This document shows positions 28,701 through 39,237 of a stretch of 43,806 bases of DNA, piece after piece. The notes beneath the pieces were generated by a model that had not been told where the DNA came from, did not search any database, and saw only the letters and a program-made list of their open reading frames with translations. A program made the translations under genes and the position numbers. Every line of letters starts with the position of its first letter. Position 1 is the first letter of the stretch. The stretch is from Gemmatimonadota bacterium (GTDB taxonomy: Bacteria; Gemmatimonadota; Gemmatimonadetes; Gemmatimonadales; Gemmatimonadaceae): assembly GCA_028287305.1 (NCBI GenBank), contig JAQBPX010000005.1:1-43806 (forward strand), read 5' to 3'.

Positions 28701-29738
28701 ATGGATCGCGACCTGCTCGACTTCTACACGAACGCACCGCTCCTCGAGCTGGGAGCGGAGGCGGATCGCATTCGCCGCCAGATGCATCCCGGGGGCGTGG
28801 TCACGTACATCGTGGACCGCAACATCAACTATACGAACGTCTGCGTGGCCGACTGCGGCTTCTGCGCGTTCGCGCGGCGACCCAAGCATGGCGAGGGCTA
28901 CACGCTCTCGTTCGAGCAGATCGGCCAGAAGATCGACGAGACCAAGGCGCTGGGCGGGGTACAGATCCTCATCCAGGGCGGCCACAACCCGTACATCCCG
29001 TTCGAGTGGTACCTGGACCTGCTGCGCTACATCAAGCGCAACCACCAGATCCACATCCACGGCTTCAGCCCGAGCGAGGTGGACTTCTTCGCGAAGACCT
29101 TCCGCATGGAAGCGGTGGAAGTGATTCGCGAGCTGCAGAAGGCCGGGCTCGACTCGATCCCCGGCGGCGGCGGCGAGATCCTGGTGCAGCGCGTGCGGGA
29201 CATCGCCGCGCCGAAGAAGGCGGGCGCCGATCGCTGGCTCGAGATCATGGAGCTGGCGCACGGCGAGGGCATGAAGACCAGCGTGACCATGATGTACGGC
29301 CTGGGCGAGACCCTCGCCGAGCGCCTGGAGCATCTCGCGCGGGTGGAAGAGGTCCAGAAGCGCACGGGCGGATTCACCGCGTTCATCACGTGGCCGCTGC
29401 AGCCCGAAAACACGCCCACCTTCTCGCACATGCAGAAGACGGACGCCGTGGACCACCTGCGCACTGTGGCGATCTCGCGGATCGCGCTGCCGAGCGTGCC
29501 GAACCTGCAGGCGAGCTGGGTGACGATGGGCTTCAAGATCGGGCAGCTGGCACTGACCTTTGGCTGCAACGACTTCGGCTCCCTCATGATCGAGGAGAAC
29601 GTGGTCTCGGCGGCGAACACCACGCACAAGACCACCACGGCCGAGATGGAGCGCCTGATCCGCGACGCTGGCTTCATCCCGGCGCGGCGCCGTCAGGACT
29701 ACTCGATCATCCGGCTCGCCGAGCCCGTCGCCGCCTGA
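28701..29738 (+). CDS. mqnC: Cyclic dehypoxanthinyl futalosine synthase MqnC (radical SAM)
   Basis: MqnC cyclises dehypoxanthine futalosine into its spiro form, a later radical-SAM step of the futalosine route. It has 345 residues. The cluster motif is canonical: C48, C52 and C55 in NYTNVCVADCGFCAFARRP (CX3CX2C). Other conserved parts are ILIQGGHNPYIPFEWY, the HIHGFSPSEVDFFAK segment and GLDSIPGGGGEILV. The ATG follows the mqnA stop by one base. The hydrolase (MqnB-type) and MqnD are not in the window. Confidence 0.94.
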   Translation: MDRDLLDFYTNAPLLELGAEADRIRRQMHPGGVVTYIVDRNINYTNVCVADCGFCAFARRPKHGEGYTLSFEQIGQKIDETKALGGVQILIQGGHNPYIPFEWYLDLLRYIKRNHQIHIHGFSPSEVDFFAKTFRMEAVEVIRELQKAGLDSIPGGGGEILVQRVRDIAAPKKAGADRWLEIMELAHGEGMKTSVTMMYGLGETLAERLEHLARVEEVQKRTGGFTAFITWPLQPENTPTFSHMQKTDAVDHLRTVAISRIALPSVPNLQASWVTMGFKIGQLALTFGCNDFGSLMIEENVVSAANTTHKTTTAEMERLIRDAGFIPARRRQDYSIIRLAEPVAA

Positions 29739-30229
29739 GCGGCGCGACGGGGACCCGCGTCGGCATCGGCTACGACTCGCATCGCTTTGCCGAGCCGGGG
29801 CCGCTGGTCCTCGGCGGCGTGCGCATCGAGTCGCCGGTGCGACTGAAGGGACACTCCGATGGCGATGCGATCTGTCACGCAGTCACCGATGCCGTGCTGG
29901 GCGCGGCCGCCCTTGGTGACATCGGCGCGATGTTCGCCGACACGGATCCGGCCAACAAGGATCGGGACTCCATCGGCATGTTGCGCGACGCCGTGGCGAG
30001 GGTGAACGGCGCCGGCTGGGTGGTGCAGCAGGTGGACGTGGTGGTCGTGGCGGAGCAACCGAAGATCGCGCCGCATCGCGAGGCGATGGCGAGCGCGGTC
30101 GCGGCCGCGCTCGGCGTGGAAGTGTCGGCCGTGTCGATCAAGGGAAAGACGAACGAGGGCATGGGCTGGATCGGGCGGGGCGAGGGAATCGCCTGCATGG
30201 CCGTGGCCACGCTCGTCGCCCGCGACTGA
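29735..30229 (+). CDS. ispF: 2-C-methyl-D-erythritol 2,4-cyclodiphosphate synthase, non-ATG start
   Basis: IspF makes the cyclic diphosphate of the MEP isoprenoid pathway, which feeds the menaquinone side chain and carrier lipids. Metal ligands D14, H16 and H48 are visible in GYDSHRF and DAICHAVTDA; GKTNEGMGWIGRGEGIA forms the C-terminal substrate region. There is no ATG, GTG or TTG in frame between the upstream gene and RVGIGYDSH. The best candidate is CTG at 29735, which overlaps the mqnC stop as CTGA, analogous to the ATGA and GTGA junctions elsewhere, and gives 164 residues. The start codon is therefore inference; the coding sequence is otherwise intact. Confidence 0.9.
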   Translation: MSGATGTRVGIGYDSHRFAEPGPLVLGGVRIESPVRLKGHSDGDAICHAVTDAVLGAAALGDIGAMFADTDPANKDRDSIGMLRDAVARVNGAGWVVQQVDVVVVAEQPKIAPHREAMASAVAAALGVEVSAVSIKGKTNEGMGWIGRGEGIACMAVATLVARD

Positions 30230-30239
30230 CGGCAGCGAG

Positions 30240-30854
30240 GTGCTGCAAGCCATCATCGGCTGGCTCACGTCGCTGCCACCCTGGGCGCTGTATCTCGCGC
30301 TCGCGCTGTTCGCCGCGCTCGAGAACGTGTTTCCCCCCGTTCCCGCGGACACCATCGTCGCGCTCGGCGCCGTACTCGCGGCGCGTGGGCAGGCGAACAT
30401 CTTCGTGGCCTTCGCGACAACGCTCGTCGGCAACGTCTCTGGCGCGGCGCTCATGTACACGCTGGGCCGCCGTCACGGCGCCGAGCATCTCGAGAAGCGG
30501 CTGGGTGCGACGGAGACTTCCCGGGAGAAGCTCGAGTCCTACTACGGGCGGCACGGTCTCGGCGCGCTGTTCGTCAGCCGATTCGTGCCCGGTGTGCGGG
30601 CGCTCGTGCCCCCGTTCGCCGGTGCCGCGCGAGTGCCGGCCGGCCGGGCGATCGGCGTGATGGCGGTGGCGTCGGCGATCTGGTATGGCGCCATCAGCTG
30701 GGTGGGCTTCCGCATCGGCAGCGACTTTCCTCGGCTGATGCGGATCATCCAGCGCTCGGAGCGCTGGATCGGCGCGGTCGCTGCACTCCTGCTGCTTGGG
30801 TTCGGGATCGCGTGGTGGCGCCGCCGGCGCCACCACGCGTCGAGGGCATCGTGA
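30240..30854 (+). CDS. DedA family membrane protein
   Basis: DedA-family (SNARE-associated/VTT-type) proteins are integral membrane proteins; several are implicated in undecaprenyl phosphate or phospholipid translocation. This one has 204 residues from GTG 30240 and four to five hydrophobic segments. Recognisable family elements are ENVFPPVPADTIVALGAV near residues 28-45 and the FVSRFVPGVRALVPPFAG motif near 110-127. The C-terminus is very basic (WWRRRRHHASRAS). It overlaps the xerD start by one base. Its lipid substrate cannot be deduced. Confidence 0.88.
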   Translation: MLQAIIGWLTSLPPWALYLALALFAALENVFPPVPADTIVALGAVLAARGQANIFVAFATTLVGNVSGAALMYTLGRRHGAEHLEKRLGATETSREKLESYYGRHGLGALFVSRFVPGVRALVPPFAGAARVPAGRAIGVMAVASAIWYGAISWVGFRIGSDFPRLMRIIQRSERWIGAVAALLLLGFGIAWWRRRRHHASRAS

Positions 30855-31759
30855 TGGATGACTCGCACGCCCGCGCATTCCTGCTCGAGCGATTCGCGGA
30901 CTTTCTCGCGCTCGAGCAGGGCGCGTCGCCGCGCACCAGCGAGGCCTATGCGCGAGATGTCGGGCGACTGGCGGAGTTCTCGCTGGCGAAGGGCTTCGCC
31001 ACCCCCGGAGAGCTTTCGCCGCGCCTGCTGCGCGACTTCGTGTTCCACCTCAAGGACCTCGGGCTCGCGCCCGCCTCCATCCGCCGCACGATTTCCGGCG
31101 TGCGGACGTACTATCGCTTCCTGCTTGGCGACGGGGTGGTGGTGCGCGATCCCAGCGAGCGACTCGAGACGCCGAAGCGCGGTCGCACGCTGCCGGACGT
31201 GCTGAGCGTGGAGGAAGTCGAGAAGCTGCTCGCGTCGCCCTCCATGGACGACGCCCTGTACTTTCGCGATCGCGCGATGCTGGAGCTGGCGTATGGCGCG
31301 GGGCTTCGCGTGTCGGAGTGGATCACGCTCGGCGTGCGCGACCTGTTGCTCGAGGATGGATTGGTGCGCGTCTTCGGCAAGGGCAGCAAGGAGCGGCTGG
31401 TGCCCATCGGCCGCTCGGCGATCACTGCCGCGGCCATCTATTCGCGCGAGCTCCGGCCGAAGCTCGAGAAGGGCGAAGGGAAGGGGATCCTCTTCCTGAA
31501 CGCGAGGGGGCGACCGCTCTCCCGGATGGGCGCATGGCTGATCCTCCGGCGGCATGTCGAGCGCGTGGGCATCGAAAAAGAGGTGTCCCCGCATACATTG
31601 CGGCACTCCTTCGCCACGCACCTCCTGGAGGGCGGAGCCGACCTGCGCGCGGTCCAGGAAATGCTTGGGCACGCTGACATCTCCACCACGCAGATCTACA
31701 CGCACGTGGACCGCGAGTACCTGCGCACGGTGCATCGCCAGTTCCATCCCCGAGGCTGA
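30854..31759 (+). CDS. xerD: Tyrosine recombinase, XerD type
   Basis: XerC and XerD resolve chromosome dimers at dif sites. The protein has 301 residues from the ATG at 30854 (a GTG at 30851 is also in frame). The N-terminal core-binding domain spans about 8-92. All catalytic residues are in place: R152 (GAGLRVSEW), K176 (FGKGSKERLVP), H247 and R250 (PHTLRHSFATHLLEGGADLR), H273 (LGHADISTTQ) and Y282 (IYTHV). Positions are shifted only a few residues from E. coli XerD. Its place among envelope genes, with no mobile-element signs, supports the housekeeping role; distinguishing XerD from XerC by eye is less secure. Confidence 0.93.
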   Translation: MDDSHARAFLLERFADFLALEQGASPRTSEAYARDVGRLAEFSLAKGFATPGELSPRLLRDFVFHLKDLGLAPASIRRTISGVRTYYRFLLGDGVVVRDPSERLETPKRGRTLPDVLSVEEVEKLLASPSMDDALYFRDRAMLELAYGAGLRVSEWITLGVRDLLLEDGLVRVFGKGSKERLVPIGRSAITAAAIYSRELRPKLEKGEGKGILFLNARGRPLSRMGAWLILRRHVERVGIEKEVSPHTLRHSFATHLLEGGADLRAVQEMLGHADISTTQIYTHVDREYLRTVHRQFHPRG

Positions 31760-31766
31760 CCACCGC

Positions 31767-32342
31767 ATGCTGCTCGTGATCGACAACTACGATTCCTTCA
31801 CGTACAACCTCGTGCAGTATCTCGGCGAGCTTGGCGCGGACGTCGTCGTGCGTCGCAACGACGAGCTCTCGGTGGAGCAGGTGGGCGCGATGCAGCCATC
31901 GGCCATCGTGCTGTCGCCGGGCCCCTGTGCCCCGGCGCAGGCGGGGATCACGGTAGGGGTCGTGAGGCGATGGGGGAGCACGATCCCCACGCTCGGCGTC
32001 TGCCTTGGACACCAGGCGATCGGTGAGGCATACGGCGGGCAGGTGGTGCGCGCCGCGCGTCCCATGCACGGCAAGACGTCGCGCATCTCGCATGATGGCA
32101 CCGGCGTCTTCGCCGGCCTGCCGGAACGGCTCGAGGTGATGCGGTATCACTCGCTCGTGGTGGAGCCATCCACGCTCCCGGCCGACCTCGTGGTCACGGC
32201 GCGCGCCGAGGGGGACCCGGCGGAGATTCACGCGCTCAGGCACCGAACGCATCCCGTGCATGGGGTGCAGTTCCATCCCGAGTCCATCATGACGCCACAC
32301 GGCAAGGCGCTGCTCCGCAACTTCCTCGAGCTGGCCTCGTGA
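31767..32342 (+). CDS. Glutamine amidotransferase, anthranilate/aminodeoxychorismate synthase component II
   Basis: This class-I glutamine amidotransferase supplies ammonia to TrpE or PabB. It has 191 residues, as in stand-alone TrpG/PabA. The opening is MLLVIDNYDSFTYNLVQYLG, the nucleophile C79 is in LGVCLGHQAIGEAYGG, and H170/E172 lie in GVQFHPESIMT. No TrpE or PabB gene is adjacent, so whether it serves tryptophan, folate or both cannot be decided. It begins seven bases after xerD and overlaps the following gene by one base (TGATG). Confidence 0.92.
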   Translation: MLLVIDNYDSFTYNLVQYLGELGADVVVRRNDELSVEQVGAMQPSAIVLSPGPCAPAQAGITVGVVRRWGSTIPTLGVCLGHQAIGEAYGGQVVRAARPMHGKTSRISHDGTGVFAGLPERLEVMRYHSLVVEPSTLPADLVVTARAEGDPAEIHALRHRTHPVHGVQFHPESIMTPHGKALLRNFLELAS

Positions 32343-33838
32343 TGCGGCGCGCGCTCATCGTGGCAGGGATGCTCATGCTCGCGGCTGCGCCGGCGGTCGC
32401 GCAGCAGGTGACCGTGCGCGACGCGGGACCCGGCGCACCCGGTCGGGTGGTGCGCGCGGCGCTGGCTGCGCCACATCGCCTCTATGGGCCCGGCACCGGC
32501 GACGTGCACCTGGAGCGGGACAGCAGCTACGCGACCACGATCATCGTGGTGGGCCGTGACGCCACCGTCGCCAGCCACGTGAATGGCGACGTGATCGTGG
32601 TCGGGGGCAACCTGTTCGTGCGGCCCGGCGCGCAGGTGGAAGGGCGCGCCATCGCCATCGGCGGGGGCGCGTACGGCAGCATGCTCGGGATCGTGCGCGG
32701 TGGCCTCCAGGAGTACCGGGACGAGACCTTCCTGGTGCAGCCGCTCGGCTCGAACAGCTACGCACTGGACTACCGGCGCATCCGCGAGGGAGAGTCGCCG
32801 CCCTTCACGCTCCCCGGCCTGTATGGCCTCGGGATTCCCGCCTACGATCGCGTGGACGGACTGTCGCTGCGCTTCGCGCCGCTGCTCTCCCTGCGCAATC
32901 ACACCGTGCAGGTGGAGCCGCGCATCACGTGGCGCACGAACCTCGGTGCGATCGACCCTGAGCTGGCGGTGGACGCACAACCCACGCGTCGCGACCGGTT
33001 GAAGTTGCGCGTGGGGCGCACTACGCTCACGAACGACGGCTGGATCTACTCCACGCTGCTCAACTCCGCCTCCACCCTCGGCCTCGGGCTCGACACGCGC
33101 AACTACTGGCGCGCCGATCGCGCCGAGTTCACCGCGCACCACCTGCTGGAGACCGCGACACTCACGCTCGAGCCCTACGTGGGCGTTCGCGTGGAGCGGG
33201 GCACGAGCGTCGGCCCGGACTCCAGCGCGACCGGTGGGCCATGGAGCCTGTTCGGTCGCAAGAATCGCCAGGAGCGCATCCTGCGCCCCAACCCCGCCAT
33301 CGATCGCGGGCAGCTGGCGTCGCTGCTCTTCGGTGTGGCGCATGAGTGGAACGCGCAGGGCCTGCGCGCCACCGGCGTGCTCGATGGCGAAGTGATCGGG
33401 CAGTCGCCGAACTCCCGTCGCGCCACCCAGTTCACCTATGATGGCGCCATCGGCTTTCCGACCTTCGGCATGCAGCGGCTCGACGTGGACCTGCACGGGG
33501 TGCTCACGCTCGGGGACACCGCGCCGCGCCAGCGCTGGGCCTACCTGGGCGGGTCGGGAACGCTGCCATTGCTGGAGCTGCTGTCCCTGGGCGGCGACCA
33601 GCTCCTGTTCGTGAACAGCCGCTACCTGGTGCCGATCCCCAACGTCGACCTCAAGTTCGTCGGCCAGCCCAGCATCTCCTTCCTGCACGCCATTGGTGGG
33701 GCGTCCGTGCACAAGGCACCGCGGCTCGAGCAGATGGTCGGCCTGCGGGTCGCCCTGAGCTTCGTCAGGCTGCAGTACGTGCGCGATCCGCGCACCAGCA
33801 GGGGAGAGTTCAGCGCCGGGCTTTCGCTCACGCGCTGA
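32342..33838 (+). CDS. Unrecognised outer-membrane protein, beta-helix plus barrel
   Basis: I do not recognise a named family for this 498-residue protein. Residues 1-20 form a clear signal peptide ending PAVA before QQ. Residues about 66-110 show short repeats with alternating hydrophobic and Gly/Asn residues (HVNGDVIVVGGNLFVRPG), like bactofilin or other polymer-forming beta-helices. The remainder (about 160-498) has many amphipathic strands and polar turns, compatible with an outer-membrane beta-barrel; the last part (VGLRVALSFVRLQYVRDP, then FSAGLSLTR) is reminiscent of surface-antigen barrels. Placed just before the Kdo/LPS genes, it may be envelope-related, but no function is assigned. 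A GTG at 32339 is also in frame. Confidence 0.75.
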   Translation: MRRALIVAGMLMLAAAPAVAQQVTVRDAGPGAPGRVVRAALAAPHRLYGPGTGDVHLERDSSYATTIIVVGRDATVASHVNGDVIVVGGNLFVRPGAQVEGRAIAIGGGAYGSMLGIVRGGLQEYRDETFLVQPLGSNSYALDYRRIREGESPPFTLPGLYGLGIPAYDRVDGLSLRFAPLLSLRNHTVQVEPRITWRTNLGAIDPELAVDAQPTRRDRLKLRVGRTTLTNDGWIYSTLLNSASTLGLGLDTRNYWRADRAEFTAHHLLETATLTLEPYVGVRVERGTSVGPDSSATGGPWSLFGRKNRQERILRPNPAIDRGQLASLLFGVAHEWNAQGLRATGVLDGEVIGQSPNSRRATQFTYDGAIGFPTFGMQRLDVDLHGVLTLGDTAPRQRWAYLGGSGTLPLLELLSLGGDQLLFVNSRYLVPIPNVDLKFVGQPSISFLHAIGGASVHKAPRLEQMVGLRVALSFVRLQYVRDPRTSRGEFSAGLSLTR

Positions 33839-33854
33839 GTGCCCGCGCCGAGGT

Positions 33855-33883
33855 TTGCGTAACCACAGTCCGCCCAGTATCTT
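33855..33883 (+). promoter_or_regulatory. Candidate promoter for kdsB and the LPS genes
   Basis: TTGCGT (33855-33860) and TATCTT (33878-33883, four of six to the -10 consensus) are 17 bases apart. Only seven bases (AGCTGGC) separate TATCTT from the GTG at 33891, so the transcript could start at or one base before that GTG, giving a leaderless message. The -35 match is weak. The 52-base gap before kdsB is one of the few in this part of the window. Confidence 0.45.
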
Positions 33884-33890
33884 AGCTGGC

Positions 33891-36358
<2,468 letters not shown>

Positions 36359-36360
36359 AC

Positions 36361-37164
36361 GTGGCGACACGCTTTCGCACCGATGCGTTCTTCCTCATCG
36401 CCGGCCCCTGCCAGCTGGAGGATGATGCGCTCAACCTGCGCGTCGCCGAGCACCTGGTGCGGCTCGCCGAGCACGTGCCCGGCGGCATCATCTACAAGGC
36501 GAGCTTCGACAAGGCGAACCGGTCGAATCCCGGCGCCACTCGCGGGCCGGGGCTGGATCGCGGCCTCGAGGCCCTCGCGCGCGTGAAGGCCGCCACTGGA
36601 CTGCCGCTCGTCACCGACGTGCACCTGCCCGACCAGTGTGCGCCCGCCGCCGAAGTGGTGGACGTGCTGCAGATCCCGGCCTTCCTCTGCCGGCAGACGG
36701 ACCTCCTCCAGGCAGCCGGCGCCACCGGGAAGGCCGTGAACGTGAAGAAGGGGCAGTGGATGCATCCCGAGGGCATGCGCGGCGCGGTGGAGAAGGTGCG
36801 CGGTGCAGGCGGGGGCGAGGTGGCGGTCACCGAGCGCGGCACCTTCTTCGGTTACGGCGACCTGGTGGTCGACATGCGCTCGTTCAGCCGCATGCGCGCG
36901 GCCACGGGCTCACCGGTGATCTTCGACGCCACGCACTCCGTGCAGCAGCCGGGGCGCGGTGAGGGCGGCGCGAGCGGTGGGGCACGCGAGTTCATCCCCA
37001 CGCTCACGCTGGCGGCCGCCGCGGCGGGAATCGACGGCATGTTCATGGAGACGCACCCGGATCCCGACCATGCCCCGAGCGACGGCCCGAACATGATGCC
37101 GCTCGACCGGCTGGACGACCTGGTGAAGCGCGCCGTGGACATCTGGGCCAGGGTGCGCGCGTGA
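36361..37164 (+). CDS. kdsA: 3-deoxy-D-manno-octulosonate 8-phosphate synthase, metal-dependent type
   Basis: KdsA condenses phosphoenolpyruvate with arabinose 5-phosphate. It has 267 residues from GTG 36361, two bases after the pyrG stop. Family stretches are SFDKANRSNPGATRGPGL, QIPAFLCRQTDLL and KAVNVKKGQWM. Four residues corresponding to the metal ligands of the Aquifex-type enzyme are present: C17 (IAGPCQLE), H192 (FDATHSVQ), E230 (FMETHP) and D241 (PSDGPN). The cysteine, replaced by Asn in the E. coli class, indicates the metal-dependent class. The stop overlaps kdsC (GTGA). Confidence 0.96.
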   Translation: MATRFRTDAFFLIAGPCQLEDDALNLRVAEHLVRLAEHVPGGIIYKASFDKANRSNPGATRGPGLDRGLEALARVKAATGLPLVTDVHLPDQCAPAAEVVDVLQIPAFLCRQTDLLQAAGATGKAVNVKKGQWMHPEGMRGAVEKVRGAGGGEVAVTERGTFFGYGDLVVDMRSFSRMRAATGSPVIFDATHSVQQPGRGEGGASGGAREFIPTLTLAAAAAGIDGMFMETHPDPDHAPSDGPNMMPLDRLDDLVKRAVDIWARVRA

Positions 37165-37727
37165 GGCTGGAACGGGCACTTGCGAAGCGCATCAGGCTGG
37201 TGGGCCTCGACGTGGACGGCGTCCTCACCGACGGCGGCATCTATCTCGGCGCCATGGAGGGAACACCGCTGGAGTTCAAGCGGTACGACATCCAGGACGG
37301 GCTTGGCATCTTCCTGCTGCGCAGTGCCGGCATCAAGGTGGTGATCGTGACGGGCCGCGTGTCCGAGAGCGTGCGCCTTCGCGCGCGCGAGCTCGAGGTG
37401 GACGACCTGGCGCAGGACCCGCAGGCCCAGAAGCTCCCGGCGTTCCTCGCGATGCTCGCCCGCTTCGGCATCGCCGAGTCCGAGGCGGCCTTCGTGGGCG
37501 ACGACTTTCCGGACCTCGCGGTGCTGCGCCGCGTCGGGCTGCCCGTGGCGGTTGGCAATGCAGTGCCCGAAGTCTCGGCCGAGTGCGCCATGCGCCTCGA
37601 GCGATCCGGCGGGGCAGGGGCCGTGCGCGAATTCGCCGAAGCGCTGTTGAGGGCACGAGGAGAATGGGAACAGACCTGGCAGCGGTACGTGACGGAACGC
37701 TCTTCCCCGGCCCTCGCGGCCCGATGA
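37161..37727 (+). CDS. kdsC: 3-deoxy-D-manno-octulosonate 8-phosphate phosphatase (HAD family)
   Basis: KdsC removes phosphate from Kdo 8-phosphate. It has 188 residues from GTG 37161. The HAD motif I is LDVDGVLTDGGIYLG with nucleophile D17 and D19; motif II is VIVTGR; and motif III/IV is FVGDDFPDLAVL. There is no cap domain, as in the tetrameric C0-type KdsC enzymes. It is coupled by GTGA to kdsA and by ATGA to kdsD, so substrate and product enzymes are adjacent. Confidence 0.94.
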   Translation: MRLERALAKRIRLVGLDVDGVLTDGGIYLGAMEGTPLEFKRYDIQDGLGIFLLRSAGIKVVIVTGRVSESVRLRARELEVDDLAQDPQAQKLPAFLAMLARFGIAESEAAFVGDDFPDLAVLRRVGLPVAVGNAVPEVSAECAMRLERSGGAGAVREFAEALLRARGEWEQTWQRYVTERSSPALAAR

Positions 37728-38689
37728 CGCACGCCGACGCGATCGCGCGCGGCCGTCGCGTGCTGCGCCTCGAGCGCGAGGCACTCGAGCTCACCGAGGA
37801 ACGACTCGGTGACTCCTTCGCCGCCGCGGTGGAGCTCATTGCGCATTCCAGGGGGCGCGTGATCGTGGCGGGCGTCGGCAAGTCCGGCCTGATCGGCCGC
37901 AAGATTGCCGCGACGCTCACCAGCACCGGCACGCCCGCCACCTTCCTGCATCCCGTGGACAGCGTGCATGGAGACCTCGGCATCGTGGGCCCGGAGGACG
38001 TGGCCCTCCTGCTGTCGAAGAGCGGCGAGTCCGACGAGCTCCTCGTCCTGCTCGACGCGCTCAAGCGCCTCGGGGTCCGCTCGATCGCGCTCACCGGCAA
38101 CCCGGCGTCGGCGCTCGCGCGGCACTGCGACGTGAGCCTCGACGGCTACGTGCGAGAGGAGGCGTGCCCGCACGACCTGGCGCCCACCACGAGCACCACC
38201 GTGGCACTCGCGCTGGGTGACGCGCTCGCCGTCGCGCTGCTCGAGGAGAAGGGATTCCGCCGCGAGGACTTCGCGCGCCTGCATCCCGGCGGGCAGCTCG
38301 GGCGCCAGCTGGTGACCACCGTGCGCGACGTGATGGTGGCCGACGCACTGCCCACGCTCGCCGCGGGCGACACGATGCGACAGGCCGTGGTGCTGCTCGC
38401 CGAGCGACGCGGCATCGCCATCCGCGTGGATGGCGAGGGCCGGGTGACGGGCGTGATGACGGCCGGCGACCTGGCACGCGCGATGGAGCGCGAGGACGAC
38501 ATCCTCGGCGTGGACCTCTCGCGCGTGCTCAACCCGAACCCCAGGACCGCCAGTGCGAGCGAGCTCGCGAGCGCGGTGGTGCATCGCATGGAGACGTTTG
38601 GCATCATGGCCATGCCCGTGGTCGACGAGCAGCAGCGGCTCGAGGGCGTGGTGCACCTGCACGACCTGATGCGGGCGCGCATCGCATGA
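37724..38689 (+). CDS. kdsD: Arabinose-5-phosphate isomerase KdsD (SIS-CBS-CBS)
   Basis: KdsD converts ribulose 5-phosphate to arabinose 5-phosphate, the substrate of KdsA. It has 321 residues from ATG 37724 (E. coli 328). The SIS domain (about 30-190) contains VAGVGKSGLIGRKIAA with K53, LLLSKSGESDELL with E102 and ARLHPGGQLGR with H187. Two CBS domains follow (VRDVMVADALPTL and a second ending HDLMRARIA). An upstream in-frame ATG would add about 47 Arg-rich residues overlapping kdsC and is unlikely. It overlaps lptC in an ATGA junction. Confidence 0.96.
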   Translation: MTHADAIARGRRVLRLEREALELTEERLGDSFAAAVELIAHSRGRVIVAGVGKSGLIGRKIAATLTSTGTPATFLHPVDSVHGDLGIVGPEDVALLLSKSGESDELLVLLDALKRLGVRSIALTGNPASALARHCDVSLDGYVREEACPHDLAPTTSTTVALALGDALAVALLEEKGFRREDFARLHPGGQLGRQLVTTVRDVMVADALPTLAAGDTMRQAVVLLAERRGIAIRVDGEGRVTGVMTAGDLARAMEREDDILGVDLSRVLNPNPRTASASELASAVVHRMETFGIMAMPVVDEQQRLEGVVHLHDLMRARIA

Positions 38690-39237
38690 GGATTCGACTC
38701 CTCGCCGCCGCGGCGCTCACGATCGCCAGCGCCGCCTGCAGCAAGGCCGCCAGGACGCCGGTCGCGCGCGGCACCATGGCCGACAGCGCCGAGCAGGTGC
38801 TCCTTGGCGTGAAGACGGTGATCACCGACCGCGGCCTCAAGCGCGGCGACATGACCGCCGACACCGCGTTCGTGTTCGAGGATCAGACGCGCTACGTCTT
38901 CCGCGTGATCAAGGTCATCTTCAACGACGCGACCGGCGCGCCCAACGGCACCATGGAGGCGAAGCGCGGCCTCTACAGCCTGCGCACGCAGGTCCTCGAG
39001 GGATTCGGCGACGTGGTCGTCACCACGACCGACGGCCGTCGCCTCACCTCCAACCATCTCCGCTACAACCAGGCGGCAAACGAGATCTCGAGCGACAGCG
39101 CCTTCACGCTGGTGGCGGGCGATCGCATCCAGAAGGGAGTCGGTTTCCGCTCCGACCCGAACCTCAATCGCTTCCAGATCCTCAAGGGCTCGTCCGGCTC
39201 CACGCCGATCGAGGGCATCGCGATGCCGAATCGATGA
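38686..39237 (+). CDS. lptC: LPS export protein LptC
   Basis: LptC is the periplasmic-face component of the Lpt bridge that hands LPS from LptBFG to LptA. It has 183 residues (E. coli 191). A hydrophobic N-terminus is followed by Cys18 in SAACSK, which resembles a weak lipobox, so it may be lipid-anchored rather than held by a transmembrane helix. The rest is a beta-jellyroll-like sequence (GTMEAKRGLYSLRTQ, LEGFGDVVVTTTDGRRLTS, LRYNQAANEISSD), typical of LptC. Its position between kdsD and an OstA-like gene strengthens the call. Confidence 0.88.
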   Translation: MRIRLLAAAALTIASAACSKAARTPVARGTMADSAEQVLLGVKTVITDRGLKRGDMTADTAFVFEDQTRYVFRVIKVIFNDATGAPNGTMEAKRGLYSLRTQVLEGFGDVVVTTTDGRRLTSNHLRYNQAANEISSDSAFTLVAGDRIQKGVGFRSDPNLNRFQILKGSSGSTPIEGIAMPNR

